Shown: positions 45,147 to 57,724 of the stretch, in pieces
Numbering within the stretch: the first letter of the stretch is position 1
Layout: the number at the start of each line of letters is the position of its first letter
Assembly: GCA_037975125.1 (NCBI GenBank)
Contig: JAJQOW010000020.1
Span: 1,531,911-1,595,910, forward strand
Source of the DNA: Latrodectus hesperus
Taxonomy: Eukaryota > Arthropoda > Arachnida > Araneae > Theridiidae
Direction of reading: 5' to 3'
DNA length: 64,000 nt
Notes under the pieces: model-generated
What the model saw: the letters and a program-made list of their open reading frames with translations, nothing else
Databases searched by the model: none
What the model was told of the DNA's origin: nothing
Position numbers and translations under genes: made by a program

Positions 45147-46990
45147 AATTTTAAAATATTTTGGTTACTTCCCTTAATATAATTCCTTTTATTTTTTGAG
45201 GAAATGATTCGTTCTTCAAAACAAAAATTAAATATATACAAGAAAAACTTCAAATAAATTGAATCCATTAAAGATTTTCATTAAAATACTAAAAGTATTA
45301 TATTTTCATAAATTTTGCTCATAGCATTTTTTTTGTGAAACATTTAAAGTAATCCATACATAAAAACGATGTTAGGACAAATTCTTTACAAAAATATTAC
45401 AAAAAAACTTTAAATTAACTGATCATTATTCAAAAGTTCTATCATTTTCGACGAGCTAATAATAAATAAATAAACAAAATAATTGATAAATACTCATATA
45501 GTGCATGTTTTGCAATTCTATACAAATACTTATATTTTGTATTATATATTATTGATTCCTATTTAATTTTAATATTTTTTAATTAAGATAATGAACTTTT
45601 AATAAGTTTTGTTGAACATTAAATTATAAATGATCAAAATGCATAAGCATAAGAACACAAATCTCTTTAAGGTCTCTAAAAGGCTCTTCTAAAATTATGT
45701 CATCATCTGTAATTAGTGGTTTCAAAAAATCCAACTAAATTATTTGATTAGCTCTCTTTTATATCGGCTTATTTAAATTTTATGTCAAAACTCAGGCGCA
45801 ATATAAATAAAAACTGGATGAAGCAATTATTTTTATTACCTTCACTGGCATTATAAATACTAAATAGAATTTCTTCACACAGAAACTATTTCCAGAAGAT
45901 ATATTCTATATCTACGTACCTTAAGACATACGTTGTGAGAAGTAAAGTCATTGTGAACCTTTCATAGATGGCGACACTATCAATACCATATACATGATAG
46001 CAGATGGCAGCCTCAAATGTCATCTACATGCGCCTTTGTATCCAGATTTTTCAATAAAATATAGAACTTTAACGATGGTACATTAAATTAGAGTAATTTA
46101 TATCTGATTATTTGTCCTTTCTATCAGAGTATGTTGTCTAAAATTCGCTTTTATTATTCAGTCCAATGAATGCTAGAGAAAATCTCCCTGATCTAAAACT
46201 AATACATAAAAATAAACTGAATGCGTATTCCATAAAATATACTTTATAAATGTTTCTTAAATCACATTTCTGATACATATTTTTTAAATATAAAACAACA
46301 CTGAAAAAATATTGTGAATACTCACAAGAATATAAATACCCAATGTTCAAATATTTTTAAGATCTGACAAATATTCAGCTTACACTTTATATATTTTTAT
46401 AAAAATATATCAATCTATAAAATATTACAGCGATTTTTTAATTAGGCGTAAAAAAATATGTAGTTTTAAGTGCACAGTATTCTCATTCTAAAAAGTAAGG
46501 TTAACTGATACGTGTATTTATAAGCCTTACAGCTTTAGAAAAGCTTAATGCTTGTTGATAATCGTATTTTTTTACCGTTTGATGTTCAATATGAGGGAAA
46601 GAAATTAATTCAGTTGACAAAAGCGTAATTACGTTTATGAAAAAATTCATTCATCAAAATGAAAATAAATCATCTTAAAATGTAAAAATATTTTTGTGAC
46701 AAGTTATTGCGAAATTCATATTTATTTCACAAATTCCGAAAAATTATTACTTTTAATTCTTTTATTGCATATAATTATATCTTATACGCTATATTTTTTA
46801 TTTATTTGTTGCATTTTCTAATTTCGCTTTTGTTACGTTTTAATCTTTTGAATGAATCATGATTATACTCTCAGAAGTATTTTTATCCTATTTTAAGTAA
46901 TTATTCTCGTTAATTTTTAAGCTTATTGAGCACATGTAAAACATGACTCAATTTAATTCCGTAAAACATCTGGGAAATCTTCTACCTATA
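45147..46990. other. AT-rich intergenic DNA
   Basis: About 1.8 kb without a recognised gene, repeat or RNA. Confidence 0.5.
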
Positions 46991-47470
46991 CATTTCTCAT
47001 TGCTCACGAACAAAAGAGAAACGCTTAAATAATGCGCAATTAGACGAAAGCGTAGAATTCATTCTCGCTCTTTCAGATGAATGTTGTTTTTCATTCATGA
47101 AAGCAATTACTTTCATGAACGCCAACTGACCTACTCGCTGCCAACGTGGTGAAAAATGTTCCCTTTTGGGAAAAAGAACGGCCAACAACTTCTAAGAAAG
47201 GTCACGTATGCGTTTTCGTGCCGCGCTGACTCATAACTCGAATGGGAATAGCGGTTATAAAACAATTACCATATATCGTGTTCTGAGCACGAGCGGATGT
47301 TCACATATTTTTTTCAACGTAACGGGCGCTGCTGAAGTTGCCATTTCTCGCTGTGAAATAATTTTTTTGATTTTTTTACTTCTATCGTCTGCTGCCAAAA
47401 CATGAACTCTTCTGAGAATAGAGAAAGGATTTGGAATAAAGGCATACACACTGTCGTCTGCTTTATATCG
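46990..47470. promoter_or_regulatory. Less AT-biased island, possible promoter or enhancer
   Basis: About 480 bases clearly different in composition from their flanks. Contains the inverted repeat TTCATGAAAG-CAATTA-CTTTCATGAA (about 47093-47118), a TATAAAAC box at 47255 within GGTTATAAAACAATT (the same 15-mer occurs at 12567), and AAAGAGAAACGC-type sites. Open frames on both strands are short and unrecognised. Confidence 0.2.
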
Positions 47471-49439
47471 ATTATAGAATTGTGTTTCAATTTATATCTT
47501 CCTTGTCCTGAATAAATTTTAATTAACTTGATATATTTTGTACTAGATTAATTATTCTTAAATAATTTCTTATTTTTAAACTTTTTTTACTAAAATAAAT
47601 AAACAATAAAAAAGTAATCATAAATTAATCAAAAAAGTTAATTCAATTTATTTCAATGTAATGATTGCAGCTTTTATTAATATTTTCCGCTATGAAACAA
47701 TTTTTTCATTATTTTTTCTATTGCCTGCTGTAAAAAAAAAAATTTAATTATTGTGAAGAAAGGTGGTTTGATTTTGAATTGAAAATTTATATTTTTAAGA
47801 TCAAACCTTTATGTCTACCATTATCAATTATTGAATTGAGAAATGGAGAAATGTGTGTCTCAATTTGTGTGTAGTATTTGGGGAAAGCCAATTTTACTCA
47901 ACAAAATATTTTTGTTCTTGTGCATATCACACTTGCAGAATAATTTTTTTTGAAATAAATATCTGATCGATACCATTCATTACTTTATTTAATTTTTATA
48001 AACGATTTTTTTATCAAAAAATAAATGAATTAATTTAAAAAATTAAAGAAATTAAAAAGGATATTGATAAATAAAGAAAAAGATAAATTCCAAATTTTCA
48101 GTGTTATGAATGTAGTTTGGGTTGTCATTTTTTTTCGAGATGAAATACTCTGATCGTTTCGTTCCATAATCTACTGTAAATAAGGTCCTAGAGATTGATG
48201 GTCTGATTGGCACATTCATATTTTCAACTGTTTTATATTAATTATTGAGGTTTGCTGTGAAGGAAAAATCTCATTTTTTATTTATTTGGCCTCAGAAAGT
48301 TTTAATAACCATATTTTTTACCACCTGAGGTTAATTTTTTAAATAAATATCTTTGTTTTCGTAAAAATTTTATAGAAAATAAATGCATAATAAATAAATA
48401 AATGAAGTAAGAGGTAATAAATAAATGAGTAATTTTCAGGAAAGAATGTGAATTTCATTCGGAATTTTTACGTATAAACATTAGTATATGATTAATACGA
48501 AAATACCGATTATTTATGTATATATCTTATCAACGTTTAATTCATATTTATAAAAATAAATGAAAAGTTCTTCCTTTTTGTTAAAACTTTCTGTGTCGAT
48601 TAAACTTTTTGAGTTTCTTAAAAATATTTAATGTAAAAAAAAAAAAATCGTGAATGTAAATTGAAAGCGCAAAACCAAGTCAAATACATGGGCCTCCAGA
48701 ACAATAGGAGCAACATGTTTTTCGAAGCTCATCTTGTGTCATTGGCCATAAAATTTACAATTTATGTAAATGATAAAAACAAACTTGCGTTCATTTATGA
48801 AAAAACATTAGCTACCACTTTTTTGAAAGAAAAAAAACATAAAAATATGAGTAAGAGAAAAACAACAGTCTTTCGTAATTACGAGTGTAACTTTTGTAGA
48901 TTTTCAACTTTTGTTGGCAGATTCATTGACACTAATCTTCATTGGCCAGGGAAGGTGTTAAAAATCAGATTGAAGGTCAGCAAATCTATTTTGAACATTT
49001 CTGTTTGATGAATAGTTGTAATATCTATAGTAAAAAATCCCAGTATACGTAACACCTTTGGCGAAATTTTTCAAAAATGTCTCCAACGGCAAAAGACAGC
49101 GTTGATGTTTGTTGTCAAACTGTTTCCAACGACAAAATGACGTTTTTAGGATCGTCGCCAAGAAATGGCATAAGCGAAAACAAAGAAAATGGTATTCTAA
49201 AATTTATATGAATATAATATGAAAAAGGATATAAATCATAAATGAGAATAAATATACTATAAAAATATAAAGGAATAAACAAAAGATAACAAAAATCAAA
49301 TTCAACAACATCTACAGATCGTTAACTTTATTGCCCTCCAAAATGTCGCCAAATCTCCGAGTCCGGTATACTAGGATTAAGCCCATTATCCTTTAACAAG
49401 TACCCGTCACCATCATTGTAAAAATGCAATATTTCAGAC
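47471..49439. other. AT-rich intergenic DNA
   Basis: About 2 kb. A 115-codon open frame at 48661-49008 has no recognisable domain and AT-driven Lys/Asn/Phe composition; not called a gene. Confidence 0.45.
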
Positions 49440-49990
49440 AGCACATGACAGAGTATCTGTCAGTTTATCTTCAATGAACACGAGGGCACCACATGCAAAC
49501 ACTGCCACCAGACCCGTGCACAGTGAGGCAACATGACTTCGTGGTGTTCTCCTCAAATTCAACGTCCTCCACCAGTGAAAATCGGGTAGTAGTTTGATTT
49601 ATCCGACTACATTCCTCAGATGCCCAGTGTCTTCTTTCCTGACACCACTGCAAGCAATTTTTGTATTTAGGGCAAAAACGAATTGTCTCCTCACAAGAGC
49701 TCGACTATGCATTTCTCTGCTCATGCTTCTAGTTGAAATCTGTTTTGAGAAACTTCATTGTCATCTGCAACACAATTGATTCACAATTGAGTAGAATTTG
49801 TCGGGGACGCTCTTGGAAAGCTGTGTCAAACCGCGATTACTTCTTCCAGACAAGGACTGCATTTCGATTCCCACTCTTGAAAATCTTTGATATGACTGCT
49901 TTTGAGAATTCAGGGAGATTTAATATCTTAGAAATCGAGGCTTCAGTTAAACAGGCATCAACAATAAGCTCTTAGCCAAATACTGAGGAT
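49440..49990 (-). pseudogene. Tc1-like transposase relic
   Basis: The minus strand encodes, near 49980-49880, IVDACLTEASISKILNL, like the first helix-turn-helix of Tc1 transposases. At 49653-49471 it encodes QWCQERRHWASEECSRI, a Tc1 LQWC.ER.HW..E.W pattern, and then GSGGSVCMWC, the degenerate GGGSVMVWG motif. The middle is frameshifted, and the catalytic domain is missing after 49440. No terminal repeats seen. Confidence 0.6.
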
Positions 49991-50676
49991 ATTTCGTTTC
50001 CCTCGTTTTGTTTCATTCATCGTGAAAAGCACTTTAACACTTTCTCGTGCATTTCAACGTCGTGTATACGATGCAGTATAAATTCTATACTTCATCCCTA
50101 GTAAGCATTTAAATGAAAATCTAGATTTGGGTTGCATAAGTGTATTTTACGGAGAAATATATTTACAAAGTAACAATTATTAATTAAGATTTGCTATTTT
50201 TAATTTTATACTGGATACCGTTGACGGAATGTGGATATGGTGGCTTAATTTTGAAGATTCTTTTTCGACACTACAGAAATATTAAAGAACATAGAAATTA
50301 GAAAATATTTAGAACTAACCCCAAACAATAAACTGAAATTTTATATTCATAAAACATTTTCAAAAATTCTTATCAGTATCTAAAGTTTGACTACAATGTT
50401 TTTTTCAATAAAATTTTCATAAAAATGAAATCCTTTTAAAAAGTACTTTTTAATTAATAACTGTTCATTTACTTTTTTAAATCTTAAAAATTCCTACAAA
50501 ATTTAATCGCGCTTTTAAATTATATGTATCACTTTTTAAATACATATTTTACATTTTTTGCTTCGTTAACAAATAAATCTAAGTTCAAAAAGTGGTTATA
50601 ATTTTCGCGTGTTTTGTAGACAAAATTAATGATCCTGCAAAAATCAATAAGCTGTAAATATTTTAATAAACCTTTG

Positions 50677-50678
<2 letters not shown>
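49991..50678. other. AT-rich intergenic DNA
   Basis: No recognised feature. Confidence 0.45.

Positions 50679-50753
<75 letters not shown>
50679..50753. repeat. (AT)n microsatellite
   Basis: About 37 perfect AT units ending just over 100 bases before the hAT element. Confidence 0.97.
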
Positions 50754-50754
<1 letters not shown>

Positions 50755-51244
50755 TTTTTTATTGTTTGTTGTGACTCGAAATGTACTTTTAACCATTGGT
50801 CACGTGCGCAGATGACCATCATAAAAACAACACATCAACCATTCTAATGTATAGGCCATGCTTGTCTAAAGTGCGGCCCACGGGCCGCATGCGGCCCAAA
50901 AGCCTTTAAAATGCGGCCCAAACGCAAATTATGAAAATATTTAAATTTACACCTTTTTATTAAAAAAAATAAATGTTGCAATATTTTTCATATATAATCG
51001 ATTTGCTGACATTTATTTTGAAATAAAAATTTAACTCTTTAACACTTTGAATACCGAGGCTTGAATTCTTATGGGTACTCAAAATACCAAAACGCCCGAA
51101 AATGTAGTTTTTCGTTTCCGAAGATTTCCTCCTCCCTCCCTCCCGGTGTAAGAGTTGAAGCAATAAATTTTCCGAAGTTTCGTACAATGCAGTGTTGCAC
51201 TGCATTGTTCTTCCCTGGTCAAACTTGTATGCAGTATATTTAAT

Positions 51245-51515
51245 TGTATTTTGATTTTTGGCCAAAGGGACCCCTCACAGAAAAAGGGGCCATCAAACGT
51301 TCGCAAAAGATCGCCAAATCGACCCGGCCCGTTGGCCTTCTTCTCGCTGAATCCCGTTCTGCGCGTCATCTTGGCGCATGGTCACGTGCTAGTTCCTACG
51401 TCATGCACCGACTTGTCCCATTCGCGCGTCTGCTGCAGCTGGGGTTGTTCCAGAAAATTCTTCATGCTCTCCGAGTCTATAAAAGGGATCCTTGACCGGT
51501 CCACGATCAGTTTTC
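51245..51515 (+). promoter_or_regulatory. Core promoter of the hAT element
   Basis: A GC-rich, CpG-containing stretch ends in TATAAAAG at 51478-51485. TCAGTT follows at 51507-51512, with the initiator A 31 bases from the TATA start, the standard arthropod spacing. A donor-like CCG-GTAGGT at 51676 and an acceptor TTTTTAG before the ATG at 51965 suggest a spliced 5' leader. The promoter appears better kept than the coding region. Confidence 0.6.
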
Positions 51516-51964
51516 AAGACAGCGTTACCACCCATCAAATTAGCTAGTAGTGGAGTAGAAATATTTTATTTCATCTGCGAGAGTATATTATCCATCTCAC
51601 CGCACAAATCTGACTGCTCCAGCACCTTTTTCTACTTTTCCATCCTCCATCTGCCTTACTTCCATTACTGTACCGGTAGGTGCCTTGTGTCCCAGTTTCA
51701 GTATTCAGTTTTGATTTATAAAATTTACATATTCATTTGAAATTTCTAGATTTATATAATTATTTTTACTATTTTGTTAAAATATCGTGTAAAACAATCT
51801 CATAAAAATTTAATATTCTTTGAAGGATTACAATATTTGTTTGCAATATATTGCATTGCATTTTGATTTCCTAATTTTTGTATCAAATTCTTTAAAAAGA
51901 TATGAATAAATCATACTCATTATGGATATTTGCTTATAAAATTAAAATATATATATATTTTTAG

Positions 51965-53834
51965 ATGGTCTCCATGTCATTAAAAAAACAACAATGAGAA
52001 CCTAAAACAAGAAAAAAATTGGAGATGAAAAAAGAGTTTTCAATAAAAACTGGACAGAGAAATACTTTTTTATTCAGGAGAATTATAAAGCACTTAGCTT
52101 AATATGTAGGGACGTTGTGCCAATTTTTAAAGACTACAATTTGAAATGACATTATAGTCAAAAGCATGCCACAAAATACGATGTATATCTCGGCGTTTGC
52201 CGTAAAGATAAAATCACAGAACTAAAAAAAGGGCAATCGTCTGAATAAATTTTTTTAAAAAGACAGCTGCTCAAAATAATGTCATTGTAAAAGCAAGTTA
52301 TGTCGTAGCAAATTTAAAAGTGAAAAAAATAAAAACATTTTATTGATGGCGAATTTATAAAAGAATGCGTGGAAAGTGTAGCCAAACATAATTTGCCTTG
52401 AAAAAAAGTTGGATATTTCTAAAATCATTTTATCAAACCAATCTATAGCCACAAGAATTGAGGAGTTATGGATTGCATTTGAAAAGACTTTAAAAAGCAA
52501 TTGTACCAATTTTAAGTGTTATTCATTAGCCATGAACGAAAGCACTGACGCTTCTTTGTGTGCTTCAACGGCACAATTGGCAATTTTTATAAGAGGAATC
52601 GATGAACATTATAATATCACGGAAGAAATGGCTGCTTTAGTATCGTTAAAAGACACAACCAAGTCTGTAGATTAAAAACGACTCGGGAAAGGTTTATCAG
52701 CTATCATAACCGATGGAGCACCTGCCATGGTTGGTAAAAATAGGGGACTCGTTAAAATGGTTAATAATGAAGCCGTCGCTGCCGGTAATACGATCTTGAT
52801 GGTATATCATTGTATTTATTGTATATCAGGGCAATTTGTGAGGAAAAATTTTAATAATAGAAAGTGTGTTAAGCGTTGTTATAAAAACCATTAACTTCAT
52901 AAGAGCAAAAGGACTTAATATCATAGACAATTTCAAGAATTCCTCAAGGTAGTGGGCACTGAATTTGCAGATGTTATTTATTATACAGAAGAGTAAAATG
53001 GCTCAGTAAGGGTAAAATGCTCAAAAGATTTTACGATTTAAGAACTGAAATAAAAATATTTATGGAATCAAAAGGGAAACCTGTAACTGAATTTGAAGAC
53101 GAAGATTGAGTTTCAGATTTAGTTTTTTTAGTAGACTTAGCAGAGCATTTGAATGATTTATATTTGATACTTCAAGGAAAAAATCAAGTTATTAATAATA
53201 TGTTCCAAGCAATAACAGCGTTTGAAAGAAAGTTGAAATTTTGGCACAATCAAATAAAAGTGAAAGATTTGATGAATTTCAGTACTTTGGCTGTACATAA
53301 ACCTGTGAGTTGCACAAAATATGCTGCATTAATTTTTGATTTAATTCAAGAGTTTTAAAGTAGATTTCAAGATTTTCGAAAAAATGAAGAGTATTTCAAC
53401 ATATTTTCTATTCCATTTTCTCTAGAAATAAATAAATTACCTCCAAATCTTCAAATGGAATGCATTGAACTGTAAAGTGACATTCAACTGAAAGAAAAAT
53501 TTGGAAATGTTTCTTTACTGGAGTTTTATAAGATTACCTACCCCGCGATAAATATCCTAATTTTCACAATCATGCTTTATTAATGTCTTCAGCTTTTGGT
53601 AGTACTTATATTTGTGAACAATTATTTTCAAGAATGAATCATACAAAAAACAAAAATAAGACAAAGATTACCGACAAGCATCTTGAAAATGCATTAAGAA
53701 TTGCGACCTCGTCTATTGAACCCGATCTCGATTCGCTTGTTCGACAAAAGCAAATTCATCCATCTCATTTATTTGATTATTTTTCCATTTTTATGAAATC
53801 CAAAATAAATGAAACAAAACTTTTACAAATTTAA
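51965..53834 (+). pseudogene. hAT transposase (ZBED/GTF2IRD2-like), decayed
   Basis: From ATG 51965, a BED-like finger region with LICRDVVPIFKDYN and HYSQKHATKYDVY (the Cys..Cys..His..His order is partly visible). Then KDKITELKKGQSS; the hAT RNase H-like core with SLAMNESTDASLCASTAQLA (DEST motif reading NEST), FIRGIDEHYNITEEMAALV and ITDGAPAMVGK; FLVDLAEHLNDL-type helices; and the C-terminal dimerisation region with SSAFGSTYICEQLFSRM and KITDKHLENALRIATSSIEP. Several in-frame stops (for example near 52148 and 52674) and frameshifts break it. The stop is at 53832-53834. The family is widespread in animals, including domesticated vertebrate relatives; this copy looks like a dead transposon, not a host gene. 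Confidence 0.88.
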
Positions 53835-54030
53835 AATAAATATGTACCTATACATATCAAATTAAAAATAAAAAATTATAATAAAAAGAAGTTAGTTTAT
53901 TTTAATGAAACTACATAAAGTTAATTTTTATTTAAATTTTTTGAAAAAATATTTTATGTGCGGCCCAGCAAAAAATTTTTTTGACATGCGGCCCATGAAT
54001 GGTCATAGTTTAGACACCCATGGTATAGGC

Positions 54031-56485
54031 TATTACAAAGCGGATTATTCTTAGTTTATTTTTTAGTTATGCTTTAATTATTAAAGTGTGCTTGATTTAT
54101 TAATTTCTCAGATTCCTTTATTTTTGAATAACTTTTGGGGAGTTATTCCGTTACTGGAACCAAATTTAGGACATTAAAACTTTTCCATTGGCAGTTTTCT
54201 AAATGAGTAATTTTCAATCTTCAACAAAAATGTGTAATAAGTATTACATTTTGGCTAATAAGTTATTTATTAATTGTGTTAAATGCATGAGGAAATTTAA
54301 CATTAGACACAGTTCGACAAAAATTTTCTCAGCAGTTTAGAATTTCTTCACCAGAAACCACTTTAAAATGATTAGATTTCTCGAACGTATCTCTTGTTGC
54401 CACTCCTTTATTTTCTGAAGATTAGATTATAGAAAGTTGCCCTTTCTTACAGGAATGAGTCCTCCCTTCGCAGTCATGCGAACGATTTCAGGAGGGAAGG
54501 AAAGAGCGCCTCGACTTCTCCAGCACAGTTTCCCAATCTGTTGGAAAATTGGCGACCTTTCAATTTCAAATAATTTATCTGCTCAACACAGTTCATTCAT
54601 TGCTAATGACTAAGGGTCATTTTTCCCTTCTAGGAACACGAATTGTAGTAGACCCACATTAGAAATAAAATATTTGCACAGTTAAGATATTTCTCTCTCA
54701 AAATTTCACTTTTAAAAGTATTGGAATTAGAATATTGGAATTAGAATCTTAGTGAGTTTTTGTCTCGCTGACAATAAATTTCTTCTTTTCAAATGTTTGC
54801 ATATTGTTTGACGGGATCATATTTATATAAAATGAAAAATATTTGTACAACTCTTTTAAATATCTTGGTAACTAAAATAATAATTTTTAACTAAACTGTT
54901 CATAAATTGATGAAGCAAAAGTATTTATTAATTTAATTTATTTTCTTTTGAAATTGTCATTTATTTGTGAAAAATGTTAACACAGAGTTAAGAGTTTCAC
55001 CTTGAAATTTCCAAAAATAGCAATTTTTGGTTAATTATAACTGATCACTAGAAAAAAAAATTATTAGTGATTTTATTCGTGAATATTTTCGATTAAAATA
55101 CAACTTTTTCAATTCATTTTAGTGAGTTGAAAATTTTTATAACCTTTTAAAATTTAGAAATAGAAGAAATACTTTCAATTTTGCATATTGAGCTTCATTC
55201 CAAATTTAAAAAATTTAAGAATTTTTAGTTTTGTAACACATAAGCAGTTCTTCTTGAAAAAGTAAAATGTACAAGTTTTGAATAATATTTTTTAATCAAT
55301 ACTATTTGTTAATTTTGTTACATAACACAAATAATATTATTTTCAAAATGTAAAACAAACTATTGTAAGCTATATTTTTACAATAATACTAGTTGCTGTA
55401 TTTGGAATGTAACATATAATGTGTTATTTTAAAAATGTAATATATATATATAGTCATGGAGGTTGTAAATAATATTTTTTAAATATAACTATTTGCTATT
55501 TTTGTAACATAACAAATAATTTTATGTTAAAAATGTAATACATATTTATTGTAGTAAATGTTAAAGATTATTTACAAAAGAAATATTTTCTCCAAGAAAT
55601 AATTTTTGTACAATTATTGCTGTTAATATTATTATATTCTCTCTTTCATAAGGTATAAAATAAAAAAATAATTTATTTAAGATTGACACTTTGGTGTATA
55701 TTTACTTTTTTCTTAAGCAATTAATTTTCAACCGTTGCTCTCTAATGAGCTCATTAATAAATGAAATATACTTTTGCATTTTTATCACTATATTTTATTT
55801 CAAAACATTACAATCTGAGCGGTACTATTTATTCAAGACGTGTGAGATTTATACTCATTAGAAAAGAGTGCTTGGTATGGAATCCCTGTCGATTTTTATT
55901 TGATATTTATTATTATATTTTTCCAAAACAATTTTAATAATAAATTACGAATGAAAATAAAAATATGCAAAATAAAGTAAATACGCTAATGACTCAGATA
56001 AGAATATAAAAATAGCTCTACCACACTTTATCGTAAATTTTGTTGGATCAGTGTGAATGGGAAATGTTTGACCATCTACCTTGTAGACCGGATTTTGCTG
56101 TAAACGAATTCAGAGCTAAACAGAAATATTTTCTTGGCGACAAATGTCTTAGGAGTGGTGAAGAGTTGGTGAATGCATTGACTATTTGTCCCAACGAATT
56201 ACGGGACAATGAAGTAGCAAGGGAAATGCAAAGCAAGTGACCAGAAGCAGTTAATGCTTAAGAGGAAGAAACATCGTGACTGTAATAGAATTATTTATGA
56301 AAGTGAATTTCAGGGCTTTTGTAAGTATAGTATCACTCAATTTTTTTCATCACCTGAAAAAATAGCAGATCATAAATTTTAAGAACAGGGCAAATTTTTC
56401 ACTTAGCTTCATAATGAATACTGATGACCACATAAATTCTTTTTTCCTATGGTAGTTTCTTCTAGATATTTTTTTTTTGACACAG
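54031..56485. other. AT-rich intergenic DNA
   Basis: About 2.5 kb, strongly AT-rich, with no recognised gene. A slightly GC-richer patch near 54440-54560 is uninformative, and the short frame at 56040-56240 has no known domain. Confidence 0.5.
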
Positions 56486-56519
56486 ATGCCATATAATCCA
56501 GGATTCCAAATTCTGAATA

Positions 56520-57273
56520 CAGGTAACCCTCCTATAACACGGTAGTTAGGTTCCTAGAAAATGCCGTGTTGTGTGAAATCGTGTTGTATGAGACCCAGAA
56601 CTAGTACAAAAAGGGGGGTTACGTTCCAAAAACTTATTAAAAACAAATATTTTTTTAATTCGACATAAACAACTTAATTTTTATTAAATAATAAATGTAT
56701 ATCCAACACAAAGTAAGAAAAAAATTTTAATCTAACGCAACCCTAATTTAATGAATTTATTCGTCGTCACTGCTCAGTACAATCAACCGAGAACGTTTTT
56801 TGGGTGGAACGATATCGCCTTCACTTTCAGAACTTTTTTCTCTATTTAAAGTTTTTGTATGTTTTCCCCTCTTAAAAAAATCTGTAATCGAACTTTGCTG
56901 ACTAGTTCTTACTAGGTCATTGTAAATTTCGCGGTATGGAGTTAAACAGTTTTGCAGCTCCCTTTTGAATTTTCGACTTCTTTCCGTGGAAGGGTCTGTT
57001 TTCAAGAAAAATGACTCGAGATTTTCCGCTAAGCATAGGCCTTCTTGTAATTCTTTTAATGTTAAATTCTTAACTGCACAATCATCATCAGAGCCTAGCG
57101 TCCTCAAAATCTATTTGATTTGCATCCAGGGATGCCGCCGACCGATAACAAGCTCTAACATTGGAACAAAACCGTGTTATAGGATGACATGTTGTAGGAA
57201 TTTTCCAGCAATTTAAGAATCGTGTTATAGCGAAACCGTGTTATAAGATACCGTGTTATAGGAGGGTTACCTG
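56520..57273 (-). mobile_element. Tigger/pogo-like deletion derivative
   Basis: The 754-bp element has inverted ends CAGGTAACCCTCCTATAACA and its mirror ...TATAGGAGGGTTACCTG, perfect over at least 22 bases, flanked by TA at 56518-56519 and 57274-57275. Subterminal GTGTTAT/GTGTTGT motifs recur inside both ends. It keeps only the tail of a transposase (listed separately). Perfect ends suggest it is younger than its host element. Confidence 0.88.
56757..57107 (-). pseudogene. C-terminal tail of a Tigger-type transposase
   Basis: A minus-strand frame open for about 116 codons: DCAVKNLTLKELQEGL, LAENLESFFLKTDPS, RKFKRELQNCL and QQSSITDFFKR, ending in a basic, acidic-tipped tail (PPKKRSRL..SSDDE). 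This resembles the acidic C-terminal extension of Tigger/jerky-type transposases downstream of the DDE domain, with a possible nuclear localisation signal. The catalytic domain is absent, and an in-frame stop lies just upstream, so it is a remnant. It has no ATG at a sensible position. Confidence 0.7.
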
Positions 57274-57431
57274 TATCTCCATATAAATGACGTAATAAAA
57301 ACCAGATACATTAGAAAATCCTCCAAAAAATCACCAAACTCAGAATTTGTCATCCATGATTATACGGCATCTGTGCCATTTTTTTCTATAGTGGTTGTAC
57401 AATAATTATTTTTCCCTTTTTGGCATTGCGA

Positions 57432-57724
57432 AAGGGTGGAGCTGATGGCAGCTTATTGAGTGAAGCACTCGATGCTAAAATCTTGGCAACCCAGAGATTG
57501 GGTGGCTCTTCGTAATTCAAAAACGAATACCAAGCAGAAAACCTCCAAAATTAGACCTGATAGCCCCAAAAGTACCATTTCAAATGGAGGACATAGCGAC
57601 AATGACTTAATTTGCATACCCTAGCCGCCATGTGTGAATGGGGTGGATCCGTCGCAGGGTCGGTATAGAACTCACAACATTTCGGTTGCGTAAGATACCT
57701 TTTCCAACCAGGCAGTTGTGATCA
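57432..57724 (-). repeat. SINE-like family B copy
   Basis: In minus orientation: a tRNA-like head (GGTTGGAAAAGGTATCTTACGC, with the T-arm-like GTGAGTTCTATACCGACC), then GTCGCTATGTCCTCCATTTG, AAATGGTACTTTTGGGG and TTTTCTGCTTGGTATTCG. The body order matches the other copies; the 3' end is diverged. Confidence 0.6.

Larger units (their letters stand above)
50857..54022 (+). mobile_element. hAT element with 8-bp target duplication
   Basis: The left end CATGCTTGTCTAAAGTGCGG and inverted right end CATGGGTGTCTAAACTATG form imperfect terminal repeats. A perfect GTATAGGC duplication flanks the element at 50849-50856 and 54023-54030. Subterminal GCGGCCC/GGGCCGCAT motifs occur on both sides (50874-50923 and 53959-53997), typical of hAT transposase-binding regions. 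Length 3166 bp. It contains a GC-rich promoter region and a decayed transposase of the ZBED/GTF2IRD2-like type. Confidence 0.92.
56486..57390. mobile_element. Inverted-repeat element family F, copy 2, carrying a nested insertion
   Basis: The left arm (56486-56519: CACAGATGCC, TATAATCCAGGATTCCAAAT) and right arm (57276-57390, with CTCAGAATTTGTCATCCATG and ATTATACGGCATCTGTGCC) are inverted copies over about 40 bases, interrupted by the Tigger-like element at 56520-57273. Internal phrases (ACGTAATAAAA, AAATCACCAAACTCAGAATT) match copy 1 at 39986. Without the insert the element would be about 150 bp, a MITE. Confidence 0.65.

Noticed and set aside
48661..49008. 115-codon plus-strand frame
   Set aside because: Composition follows AT-rich codons; no domain, no ATG context or promoter; likely chance.
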